64,000 nucleotides of DNA from Megaleporinus macrocephalus (Eukaryota; Chordata; Actinopteri; Characiformes; Anostomidae): the NCBI GenBank assembly GCA_021613375.1, contig CM038716.1, positions 3,032,684-3,096,683 on the forward strand. Reading direction: 5' to 3'. The notes under the pieces are model-generated. The model was given only the letters and a program-made list of their open reading frames with translations, was not told where the DNA came from and ran no database searches. The position numbers were made by a program, and so were the translations under genes. Shown one piece after another: positions 22,876 to 33,899 of the stretch (positions within the stretch are counted from its first letter, which is position 1; the number at the start of each line of letters is the position of its first letter).

Positions 22876-23702
22876 AAATTAATTTTTGGGTGGCGTCAGA
22901 CCATCACGGTAACGGTCCCGGTATTTATTTAAAAGCCCCGTTTACTGACGTATTTAGAGACTGTTTGTATAACTCTGTCTGTAACTGCTGACATCTGTCT
23001 AAGATTTACAATACAAATACCAATCATTTAAGCTATAAAACCAATAGAACACAAATCATATACAAATTGGCCTCTATTTTTAATTGCTGGGGTCTAATTG
23101 CTGGGGACACTTTTTGGGTATGTTGGTATGTGACTTTGCACAGTAGTTTAAGAACTAAATATTACCACTGTATTATGTATCCAGAGTGCACCAAACAAAT
23201 TGTTGAACCCCATTAAGGGTATTGGTTCCTGAACTAATCACTGTTTATGCCTTTTTATGTTTGTACATTTTCATGTTAAATTCTATCATCTATCATTTAT
23301 CAATAAAAGAGAAACGTGAAATATGGTGATGAAACCACATTTTTAAAATAAGTGCTGACATAGCAGAAAGTCACCGTTTTGTTGTTTTATGATAACAAAC
23401 TGATAAACATTTTTAAAAACTGTTAAAAAACTGATAAAATGTTCACAAGATGTTCACAAATTCATTACTACGAGTCTAGGTTCATTCTCATGTCACTGAC
23501 AGGTAAATCCAAGAGAAGTCTCAAGTCTTTGGGATCCATGTGCGAGTCTAAAGGTAGTGTGTATAGAACACAAGTTAGCCGAGTTGAGCTAAAGCTGGCA
23601 ACTATAGCTTTAACACGTAATGTGATATTTAGCATACTCGTTATACAAACTATGTGTAAGTTTGATGCTGTGTCATCAGTTTTGGTTGACTTTTTTTTTC
23701 AG

Positions 23703-23879
23703 GCTAACATTTCTAAAGAGCCCAAAGTCCTAAATCCAAGTTCTACATTGTCAGGCAACATGGCACTGCAGGTTCAGCCCTCATTAAATGGGCCACTGAC
23801 TGCACCCCAAGCCTCTGGGTTTTACTTGGTTTTTACTGTTGTATCTATATTAAATTTATATCACTATTTCCTGTGTTAG
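23703..23879 (+). other. Possible exon of unknown gene or alternative CLCA-A tail
   Basis: A strong acceptor (nine T then CAG) precedes a 59-codon open stretch that ends at TAG 23877-23879 and finishes with a hydrophobic segment, GFYLVFTVVSILNLYHYFLC. The phase would fit a donor at 18231 in CLCA-A. No counterpart is seen for B or C and no transcript evidence exists here, so it may be chance. Confidence 0.15.
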
Positions 23880-25211
23880 TACACAAAACTCCACATTTCA
23901 GGTCATAGAAATAACTACTTTTCAGGAGGTTTTAGTTGACACTAGCTGTTTCACAGCTGGAGACAGAAGTGTTGTTGCATCATACTTGCATTCACTGTTT
24001 GCAGAAATACACACTGAGCTGCAGGTTTCTTCTGCTTTTTTTAATTGTTGCAATCATGAGAGATATTATCATTCATGACAGGACAAACAGAAATGTAACT
24101 GACTTTTCACTCATGTCACCAGACACAGTGCAATAATTCATGATGCATAATGCTGACCATGAATTGAAGCTTTCATCTGGGCACTGGTATGGCACAAATT
24201 AAAATCCATCCATCCTGTATGTCATGTCATTTGAGCATGTCATTTATCGAGCACTTTAATACTGCTTAAAGTGCTTTACAGGCAGTTGTCAACAGTAATA
24301 CACAAACCAGTGCTTCAAAACAAGAGTTCAGAATCTCTCTTTTTACCAGGAATCAGTTCTTTTTTTCTTGATTTAGTTACAGAAATAAAAACACCTAGAG
24401 GTAACATGTACAAGGAGAAAAGCAAAAGAAAGAGAAATGCAAAGGCCCTAAAACTGGCCCCTGTGGGTCTCCTCAAAAATTAATACATTTTTGGATGAAT
24501 GATTTTCCAGTGAAACTACGAACTGTAATTCTGACTTGAGAGGCCAACCCAGTGTTTAAGACGGATTAAAATCTTGTGATTAGCAGTATCAAATGCTCCA
24601 CTAAGATCCTGTAAGGAATTTGTACATTAGCACTTTGCCTGAGGTCACAGACAACGCAAGTCAATGCTTTAATCCTGAAGTAGGAACAGTATCACATATG
24701 GATGCACTTTGTTTAGAACAGGTGTAAACTCCTGCTAACTGCTAACAGAGAAAGACGTTGCGACTGATGTAGATGGTTTATCAGTGCCTTGCCCAAAGGC
24801 ACAACCTAGAATATCTAGTCAGGCTCTGTACCCACATCCTCCCAGTTCCAGCTTGGGCTTATCTCTTTCTCTAGGTGTAAGAGTGATCAACTTTGCATAC
24901 ACAATTAGTTTACATCTATACTGTGAACGAGGGAGTGCACAACATCCAATGTTTGACGGTTATGTGCAAAAGTCAGTAGTGATTAATCGCTGCTGACATC
25001 ATGAATAACATCACAGGACAGGGGAATCTTTGCAACAAGTTTACACATTTCATACAACACTTACAAAATCCATGATGAAGTCAAAATCCACAGCGTAAGG
25101 GGTAAGTAGACCATGATGAACCGTTCCAACAAGCCCTGTGCAGCCTCTACTGTGAGCGATATATCCATTTTATTACACTTTTTTAACAAGTACACACACA
25201 CACACATATAT

Positions 25212-25372
25212 ATATATCTCCAAAGTTGCAACTTTATAGGAGAGACCAAATTGGTCCATTCCTTATGAAATTGTTATATGGTGCAAACGCCCACTGGCAT
25301 GTTCTAATGAAGTGGAAAAACTAAAAAAAAGACAAAAATAGAGATACATGTTTTTCACTGGACAGTGACTAT
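25212..25372 (-). mobile_element. MITE family M1, copy 4
   Basis: Read on the minus strand it gives CACTGTCCAGTGAAAAACAT, CTATTTTTGTC, a GGACCAAT block and GGTCTCTCCTATAAAGTTGC, in the order of copy 1. Its right edge merges into a (CA)n(TA)n run at 25193-25218. Confidence 0.6.
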
Positions 25373-25385
25373 ACATGTTGAGAGT

Positions 25386-25654
25386 GGCATGGGGGGTGCA
25401 GTGGGTAGCACTGTCGCACGCGTTTGGTTCTCAGTTGAGACGTCTGGAATCCTTTCTGAGTGTGGTTTGTGTGTTCTGGCATTGTCTGCGGGTGTTTTCT
25501 CTCACAGTACAAAGTTATGCAGTTTAGAGATGTTAAATTGACCCCAGAGGTTTGTGTGTGTGTGTGTGTTTCTGCCTTCTGCCCAATGAGCGCTGGGATA
25601 GGTTCCAGGACCCCCATACCCTAGCACACCAGAAGGATAAATGAACGAAATGAA
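25386..25654 (+). mobile_element. tRNA-derived SINE, decayed copy
   Basis: GGTGCAGTGGGTAGCACTGT is the tRNA-like A-box region; later blocks CGCTGGGATAGGTTCCAGGA and GATAAATGAACGAAATGAA are typical of the SINE body and tail. A (TG)n run sits at 25554-25570. It is similar in plan to 29055-29323. Confidence 0.6.
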
Positions 25655-26293
25655 ATTAATTGGGGTTGGTATACACCAAGTGTACTTAAGTATAATATTG
25701 TTTAGTATATCCAGCACAGGTACATAACAAGCAAACTGAAAAGATTCTTTTTATACTTTTAAAAAGTATACTATAAGGCACATTTGAATAAACTTTCTAT
25801 TTTGTAATGGAAGCCCGAGACCCCACAAACAGGTTAAAGAACCTCTGACTATATTAAAATTTTTAGCTAAGATTCTGGTGTTGTGCCGCATTTCTGCTTG
25901 TTTTGTTTGCATGTGTGATATAAATGGGCTTGTTGGAAAGGTGGCATCTTTTCTGATGGTTTTAAAATTTACTACAACCCATTCATCCGCTACTTTTTGT
26001 CTATTGACAATGTAAGACTGTAAGCTTGATTTTATGCACCTGTTAGCAGCAACAGGCATGACATAAATAAATATTATAACAGATAAGATACCCACATAAT
26101 TTTAACCAATTTTGTTTTGAAGCTTATATTTCTACCATACAGTTTCTACTATATTTGTTAACTTTTTTATTGATGAATACAGTAAAAATCTCATAGGAAA
26201 ACACATCAAACACTGCGTAATGTTCAGAACCCATTTCTACCAAAGATCCAAATTCTTAGGTAGCTTTGGAATCAGGTGCTTTTTAATTTAGAA
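25655..26293. other. Non-genic stretch
   Basis: Nothing recognisable beyond AT-rich sequence; the 114-codon minus-strand frame at 25751-26095 shows no family features. Confidence 0.4.
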
Positions 26294-26658
26294 CAGGGGT
26301 CACTAATAGGCGGACCTCGATCCGGTTCCGGACCCAGACCCCAAAACAATAAACTAAATTATTTCAATTTTGACTGTGTTTATTTTAAGTGGCAGAGCTT
26401 ACGGTGCAGTGAACTCAGAGACCAATTGCGTGCGCTGTAAGATCACCGAAGGCGCTCCTCAGCAAATCAGATCTGTGCACATTGAGGCGTGGACGGTGTT
26501 GGTGTTTCAGTAGCTGATGGTATAAGATGCTAATACTAGGCTACTTCAGTAAACGGGATACACCACTGAACACAAGTTAGAAAGGATGACAGTCGGGACC
26601 CTGGCCTGAGGAAATCTTCTCTAACTAGACCTTACTGAACTCTTACTAAATACCCCTG
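26294..26658 (+). mobile_element. hAT-type MITE, copy 2 (365 bases)
   Basis: It starts CAGGGGTCACTAATA and ends TACTAAATACCCCTG. It is flanked by ATTTAGAA (26286-26293) and ATTTAGAG (26659-26666), a 7-of-8 target-site duplication, which marks hAT transposition. The right ~165 bases are the inverse of 19380-19545. The middle differs in length from copy 1. Confidence 0.85.
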
Positions 26659-27318
26659 ATTTAGAGGAATTCTCTCAGTGTTCACAAATTACCTTTTTTA
26701 ATTGTCGTCTTGTTTTCCCAATTTGGCCAGGGCCACATAGACAAAATAATTATCAGACTGGGCAAACAACAGGCTGGATGCTTGTAGAGAGACACACCTG
26801 TAACCCATCTGCAGGCTGAAACCGATCCTTGGTTGATGCTCAGAAAGTTGTTGCAGAGAAAAGAAATAGTTTGGGTTTATCAAAGCAGATAGATAGATAA
26901 ATTCCTGTGCAAACGTTTTCACCTTTGCAGGGTGTGAACCTTTTTAACCGCTATTAACCACATGACTTATCCAGGATGTGAGCACTTGAGGATAGTGTTG
27001 CATCTTTGCTGCGTAGTCGTTGAGCTAAAGCCTTCTTCTCTTTTTTGCTTTTGCAACCCCTAAAAGATACCATCACTCATGATAAGCCAAACAAGATTAC
27101 ACAAACCTTGTCACTATACTCATGTCATCAGATCCACTGCACAAAAAGGTTGTGAAATGCTCAGAAACGCTTATGTACATTTAAGGACAAGTTTATGTGA
27201 TGTGAGTTACAGTCACAGTTCAAACAGTTAGAGGCAGAAAGCAATGAACTGATTCAAACCTGACCACTTGTGTGCATGATCTTACATCTCTTAAACATCC
27301 ATATCTTAAATCTGAAAT
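26659..27318. other. Non-genic stretch
   Basis: No gene or repeat recognised. Confidence 0.4.
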
Positions 27319-27694
27319 CAGCCATAACATTAAAACTACCTCCTTATGTCTGTACACATTGTAAATTTTATTAACTCCACAGTAAGCGTACACAGTGTTT
27401 AATAACTCCTACAACACTGTTGTGTCTGATCCACTTGTATCAGCACCACACACGCTAACAAACCACCACCATGCCAGTGTTACTGCAGTGCTGAAAATGA
27501 CCCACCACCCAAATAACATCTGGTGGACTACAGTCTGCAAGTGTATAACGTAATTGTAGCTGATAAAATGGATGGTGTGTGTAGATACAAGGAGATGGTG
27601 TTAATGATTAATAATTAATTATGGCTGATCAGTGTATATTTACATAGTATGACAAAATAAAAGGTGTTTTAATATTATGGCTGACCAGCGTATG
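27319..27694. mobile_element. MITE family M2, copy 1
   Basis: The ends are inverted: CAGCCATAACATTAAAAC on the left and CAGCCATAATATTAAAAC on the other strand at the right. Interior blocks TGTGTCTGATCCACTTGTAT and CAGCACCACACACGCTAAC recur in copies at 55823-56546 and 61617-62815. It has no reading frame and is probably a deletion derivative of the longer copy. Confidence 0.75.
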
Positions 27695-27873
27695 TAATAA
27701 TGAGTAGATGTTTTATACTTTTAACTATAGTTAATACTATAATCTATTAACATTTTAGATTTGCTTTAAAACCATTACAGCTCATTCAATGCCTATACAA
27801 TAGCATAAATTCTAATCGTAGGTAGCATGTTTGTAATCCTAAAGGTTGGGTATATGTTGATATGCATGTACAG

Positions 27874-28985
27874 GCACCATTTCTAAAAACGTTTAAAAAA
27901 ACAATAAAAACAATATGTATTAATTCTAATAATTATTTTGAACACAAAGTTAATGATTTTTCAAAAATGTAAAATTTAAATATGAACCAATTTTGAATTT
28001 GATGACTGCAGCACTCACACAAGTGTAAAGTTTATAGAATATTCAAGCATAGAAATATTCAAACATTTTTTGAAACATTCCACAATAAGCAGGTGAATTG
28101 CTAACTGATGAGGGCACCAAGGAGGGCTTGTGGGTCACTGCTTTGTGCCAAACTTCCTGAGAGAATTGACAAACAGTTTCTTAAGGCCAGGTTGCAAAGA
28201 ATTAAGGCTTTCACCATCCACCATTGAGAAAAGATTCAGGAAATTTGTAGAAATCTCAGTCTGTGTAGGGCAAGGGCAGAAAACACTGTTCAATGTACGT
28301 GACCTTTGAGCCCTCAGATAGCATTGCATTAGACATCATCATGCTACTGTGTTAAACACAGTCATGTGAGCTTGGGAGTACTTTGGAAAACTGTTGTCAC
28401 TTAACACAGTCCGCCACGGCATCACATTTGAAACTCCTTGTTACGCAAGGAGAAAACCATACATTAATTCTTTGCAGAACCGCCGCCGAGTCCTCTGGGC
28501 CCAATCTCAGACAGTGGAAATGTGTTGAGGGGTCAGATAATTCTATGTTTCAACTTGTTTTTAGTAAAATGAATGTCAAGTTCTCAGAGCCAAAGATATA
28601 GACCAAAAGCCAACATCTGTCATGGTATGAGGTAGCTTGCGTATATGTGAAGGTACCTTTGACCTGAAGGCATATATTGGGATTTTAGGGAGGCATATGC
28701 TGCTATCCTGACAACGTCGTTTCCCGGGATGTCCATGTTTATTTCAGCAAGACCATGGCAGGCTTTATTCTGCACATGCTACAGGATTGTGACTAGTAGA
28801 TACAGAATGCTTATGTTTCTCTGGCCTGCCTGCTGTCCAGATCTGTCTGCCAGTGAAAAAGGAAGGGGCATCATTAAGAGCAGAATCAGACATTTAGTGT
28901 TAATTAGTATCCTCAGTTCCCACATATTTAATTAAAAGGAGAGGTGATGTAACGCAGTATGTTTTTAAATGTGTTGTATCTAATT
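27874..28985 (+). mobile_element. Tc1-like transposon relic
   Basis: About 1.1 kb with the layout of a Tc1-like element. The order includes CTTTGTGCCAAACTTCCTGAG, a GATTCAGGAAATTTGTAGAA block, GCCAACATCTGTCATGGTAT and a region translating in parts to LFQQDHGRLYSA and WPACCPDLSASE. The last two correspond to the second and third acidic blocks of the DDE transposase (FQQD and SPDL). Frames are broken by stops and shifts and the third catalytic acid context is altered, so it is inactive. The end at 28906-28960 (GTATCCTCAGTTCCCACATA, GGTGATGTAACGCAGTA) fits the 3' end of this family. Confidence 0.75.
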
Positions 28986-29054
28986 TTACCTTTACACTTG
29001 CGGTAGGAGAGACTTTGTAAAATTGCAAATAAGTTGTTAATAATATGGTTTGCA

Positions 29055-29323
29055 GGTGGCACAGTGGTGTAGTGGTCAACACTGTCACCTCACAGCAAGA
29101 CGATCCAGGGTTCAATTCCAAGTCCAGGCCTTTCTGTGTGGAATGTGCATGTTGGAGTGGGTTTCCTCCCACAGTCCAAACACATGCATGTTAGATTGAT
29201 CAGTCACTCTAAATTGTGGCTGAGTGTGTTGGCCATGCGATGGGCTGGCAACCTGTCCATGGTGTACGCCTTCGCCCGATGACGCTGGGATTGGCTCCAA
29301 CCCCTGGATGGATGGACGGATGA
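29055..29323 (+). mobile_element. tRNA-derived SINE (DANA/HE1-like)
   Basis: The head GGTGGCACAGTGGTGTAGTGG, through the B box GGTTCAATTCC at 29109-29119, is tRNA-like with RNA polymerase III promoter elements. The body has TTTCTGTGTGGAATGTGCAT, GTGGGTTTCCTCCCACAGTC and CTAAATTGTGG, and the tail repeats GGATGGATGGACGGATGA. The head cannot fold as a functional tRNA, so no tRNA gene is called. Confidence 0.8.
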
Positions 29324-30900
29324 TCTGCAGCAGTGTATTGGCTTGATAAAGTCAGGACCCTGCTGACTTAGCCATATTATGTGAGTGGCATTTTTGCATC
29401 TTATACAGCATTTCTGGCTAAAGGACCATTAGACCATTCCAAAAGACATATATTTTTAAAAACATTCTATGGTAGAGTCATTTTGATGTTTGTCCTGCTG
29501 CATCACCCAGTCTTTATTAGATTGCAGATCACTTTGTAAGCAACTTTCCAATTGTATGCTTATCAAATCCTCTTCTGAGGTCTCTTTTTTGTTAGACAGG
29601 GGTTACATCAGCAGATGTTTCTTGTGAATAACAAACTTATGATGTTTGAGTATCTTTTATTTGTCAAAGTACTTCTAACAAAACCTCCTCTTGTTGAATA
29701 AAATATTATTTAATTAAATGAACTATAGGTATGACCTTTCATATATGTGGCCTGTATCATTGCTTATTTTAAAGTGTTTATTGATTTATTTAGCAGATGT
29801 TGTATATTTGGTGATGTTGGTTGAATGCTGTGTTGATTATGTTTTTTTTAGCTGGCTGTCTGTGATTGGGTATGGTTGATCTTGTACTGGTATCTCCAAG
29901 CCTAATGCATATAAATAAACAAAGCATCTTAGGGGCCTGGCTTACAAATCACACTCTTAAGTTAAGGCTGAAAATTATCAACAAGGGGACATTAAAGCTA
30001 CTCAAGTAGTAATGGGCTTGCACAAGTAATGGTTATGAAAACAATTACAATTGAGTCTGCTGTGCTGTCTTTGTAGAATTTTTGCTATTTTTGATGAAAA
30101 ACACATCTGCAGAAGATGCTGCACCACAATAATTCACCTGATAACTTCCATTCTCTTCCAGTTTATTTATAAATTGTTTGTTTTGCTTTCATGCCTACCT
30201 TTCCAGTGAATGATATTATTGTGTTTAGTAAGGTTAAACAACCCATAGGAATCATTTTAAATACTGAAATGGTGTGCACTTACATTTACTTGTGCACTGC
30301 AAACCAAAGAGAAGACAACATTTCACACTTCCACTCTTCCGAGAGGCTTATAGAGCGGGCGCTGACAGATATGCTGGCAGTTGTATAGGTTATATGTACA
30401 TCCTTCCTGTCCATACTGCATGGTATTGATGGGACCCCCTTCAACAGGGCAGTGGTGTTTGTACCATTCAGAAAAGCCTCAAACTTCACTCCAAGTGCAG
30501 CCTCATGCAGTGGCACGTTAGTTTCCCGGTGGCACTGACAGCGAAACCACTCATGCTCTTGCTACTGTAATCTGCTAATGTGATTGTCAATATCCCAGGA
30601 CCACCCCACCACTTAGAGACTGCAAATACTCAAAAAGAAGCAAATATTGACCCCAGAATCTGTTTTGGCTTTATCAAGAAGTATAATAAATAAAATATTT
30701 TTAAATTAGACTTCTTCACAATGCAAAAAAGAAAAAGCAACATCACTGAAGAGATTCACAAATTACTATACTGTGCAAGACTTATTAAATAGTCAGTGCT
30801 TGAAAAAAGAGGGTATTTTTTAGACCCCCCCTCTTATAATTCAGTAGGGTGGATTTCGGCAATGATATTTCAATGACTGTAGGTGATTTCCTCCCTATGA
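29324..30900. other. Non-genic stretch upstream of CLCA-B
   Basis: No exon or clear repeat was recognised. The final bases (TAGGTGATTTCCTCCCTATG, 30880-30899) already match the promoter block of CLCA-A. Confidence 0.45.
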
Positions 30901-30927
30901 CTTCTTAGAATAAGGGTGGAGCTTCAC

Positions 30928-30935
30928 TATATAAG
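30928..30935 (+). promoter_or_regulatory. TATA box of CLCA-B
   Basis: TATATAAG lies 45 bases before the ATG at 30973. The same octamer lies 43 bases before the ATG of CLCA-C. Bases 30880-30925 match the region upstream of CLCA-A. The predicted leader is very short unless TTGCAG at 30966-30971 is a splice acceptor of an upstream noncoding exon. Confidence 0.7.
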
Positions 30936-30972
30936 AGCTGTACTGTGGGCTTCACAATTCAGTGTTGCAGTC

Positions 30973-31359
30973 ATGGCCAAAGCTTTTGCACTGGTGCTGA
31001 CTCTCTTCAGTGCACTGGGACCAGTTCTAGGAATCAGATTGGATGGAAATGGATACACTGACATTCTCATAGCCATCAACCCAGCAGTGCCTCAAAATGA
31101 AAACATTATCAATCAAATCCAGGTATTTACTCATTTTAATAATATTAAACATTAAACATAGAATTTTGAAGCTCCTTCAATTCTTTGATACCTTAATAAG
31201 TACACTTTTAAAGAAATTACAAATCAGCAAATTAGTATTTTTAGATTAGTTTCGGATTTAGAAGTATAATGTCTTTAACTTACATTTACTATTTATCTCC
31301 ACTTAACATCCCCGGAAGAAATTAGAAATGGTATAAGTTTGAATAGATGGTACTACAGA

Positions 31360-31408
<49 letters not shown>

Positions 31409-33256
31409 TGCCACTTCTACTATTTTTACCAAATAAAATGTTTTTTTCTTAAATTCTAACTAAGAGATATGCTACCACTTAAAAGTTTGGCAAAACTGAT
31501 GGAATGTGTATTTCATAATCTGTACATAATTTTTGTTTAAATGCTTAATTCTAAGCTTAATTCTATAAACAGTGAAGTTAATGCAAGAACAGACTGCCAC
31601 AATGTAAAAAACCCTCTTCTTCATGGTTTTCATAGATAGCCATAAATTGCACAGCATATGTAACATTCCATTGGAAAAGTATCTTAAGTGGCTCTTCATG
31701 AAGCTACATTAAAGCACCGGAGGAAGTGACTTTTTTGGTTACTACACAATTTTATAAGTCTTATTTCATAATTTCGATGTCTTCAACAATATTCAAATAT
31801 GCAAAAAATAATAACATAAAATAATCTTTTTTAGTTGGGTATATAGTTTATACAAAGTTTATATATGACCATTTTGCCAAAATGGGGCAGTGGGTCATGT
31901 TTAAGGTATGTTACAAGATGTAGGCTGTATTGCACTTCCAATTAATTTCAACATAAGGGAATCTTGAGTGTTACATGTGAGGTCTTGGAAGGAAGGAGCT
32001 GCAACACCTGCTTAGCAATGTAAGGTTTCGTCAATATCCCTTTTCTGCAATGTCTTCAAATGTGTCATCTCTTTGTTACCTTATTTGTTCAGAAGATTTA
32101 ACATTTTACCCAATTAATTGTTGTACTAACAGTCAGAGTGGCACAAGTGTTTTTCTCCTTGATTGTTTCACTCTTTATTTACTTAAGAACTTTGTACTCT
32201 GAGATATTAGATGAGATGGAATGAAAACATTTTGGAAAGTGTCCATAGAAGTGGATGCTGAATGTCCCTTCCACTTCCAATGTATTAGAATTCCCAAGCT
32301 GCGCAATGGTCTTTGCCAGGGCTTCCTAAACCTTTGCAAATCAGTTTTTACACAAGTGGCCTGAAAGAAGATTGAACCCCCCAGATAATAAATTTAAGCA
32401 CATATAATACAGTACTCAGTGGATCGTATTTTAAATATTTGTCATGATGGATGAATATTGTAATAAATAAAACTTAAATAAGACTGCCACCAACCTGTGG
32501 CAGTATCCTGACAACTCACTGTTGCAGGCCACAGATTGAAAACCACTTGTCTGCACCAGCATTAGGCTGCACCAGAAGTGCACCAGTTTTGTCCCTGGTG
32601 TTGCTGGAGATCCAAGAGACCATAATTGGTCTGGCTCTGTATGAGTAGATTGGATGGCTCCCCGTCTCGCACACCTACGTTGAGCTGTCAAATGCATTAG
32701 CAGCAGCTGCTGAAGGAGACCTAAGGGTGTAACTGGACTTGACTGATCTGGGGAGAAAACTGAAAACAATGATTTTGAATGTCCCATTACTTTTAAATGA
32801 TCCCATCACAAAAATGAGAGTAGATCGTAGTTGATTTCAGCCGTATCAATTTTGATACTGACACAGTTTTTGCTACTTTGTTTAACTCTACCCAGGCAAT
32901 GATTACTACTGGATCAGAATATCTGCTGAAGGCTTTAGACAACAAAGTGTTTATCAAGGAGGTGAAAATACTAGTACCACCAAACTGGAGCGGAGCATAC
33001 CAGAGAGCGAGGAGAGAAACCTACGACAAGGTACATTTTTGTCACTATCAAAACAGTGATAAACCAAAACTTTACTAAATGTTTCAGTAGTGACTGCTTT
33101 AGTACTGATAATTTTACAATACATTATTACAGTATTTGCATAATGTACATTATGGCTTTATGTGTCAGGATGTAACTGATATATCATGGGACCATCAAAA
33201 ATCTTTTGATAGAAAAAATAAGTATGAGAATTTAACTGTTTGTTTTTGTATGGGCC

Positions 33257-33337
<81 letters not shown>

Positions 33338-33787
33338 TACCACTCAAAAGTTTAGGATCACTTGCTAATTAAATCTTATGCAACTTTCATGCAATTTTCA
33401 TGCAATTCACAAACAATATTGTCTGATAAGTGTATCAGATGATTTTTAAAGAAATTATTTTTTTTTCTATTTTTGTATAGAGGCTTATTTTGCATATAGT
33501 CCTATTATCAGCAATTCTCAGTCCTCTGTCTAAATCTCCTGGTACGGCCGCCAATCCAAGTTAAGGATGTTATTGGGCTAATTGGTTGTTAGGACACTCT
33601 TGCTCAATTGTGATGCACAGCTGAAAAACATTATAATAATAAGTGAGCATAAAAGAGAGCACAAGATTCTAGGTTAGTTTAGTATCTGAAGCATCAGCAG
33701 TTGATGGCTTGCTGACAGACTCAAAATGGCCAGAAAGAAACAACTTTCTTTAAAGACCTGTCAGTCCATTGTTGTGTTAAGGAAGGA

Positions 33788-33865
<78 letters not shown>

Positions 33866-33868
33866 TTA

Positions 33869-33899
<31 letters not shown>

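Larger units (their letters stand above)
22693..25211. other. Non-genic stretch with decayed repeats
   Basis: It contains the M3 end at 22823-22875 and a possible exon at 23703-23879. A stretch at 24240-24620 carries AAAGTGCTTTACAGGCAGT and ATCAAATGCTCCACTAAGAT, text typical of dispersed fish repeats that I cannot classify. No gene is supported. Confidence 0.4.

Noticed and set aside
25751..26095. 114-codon minus-strand frame
   Set aside because: No recognisable motif and composition like surrounding noncoding DNA.
29055..29130. tRNA gene
   Set aside because: A and B boxes are present but the cloverleaf is not complete and the sequence continues into a SINE body.
32431..32787. 118-codon minus-strand frame in CLCA-B intron 1
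   Set aside because: It overlaps a probable MITE and shows no protein family features.
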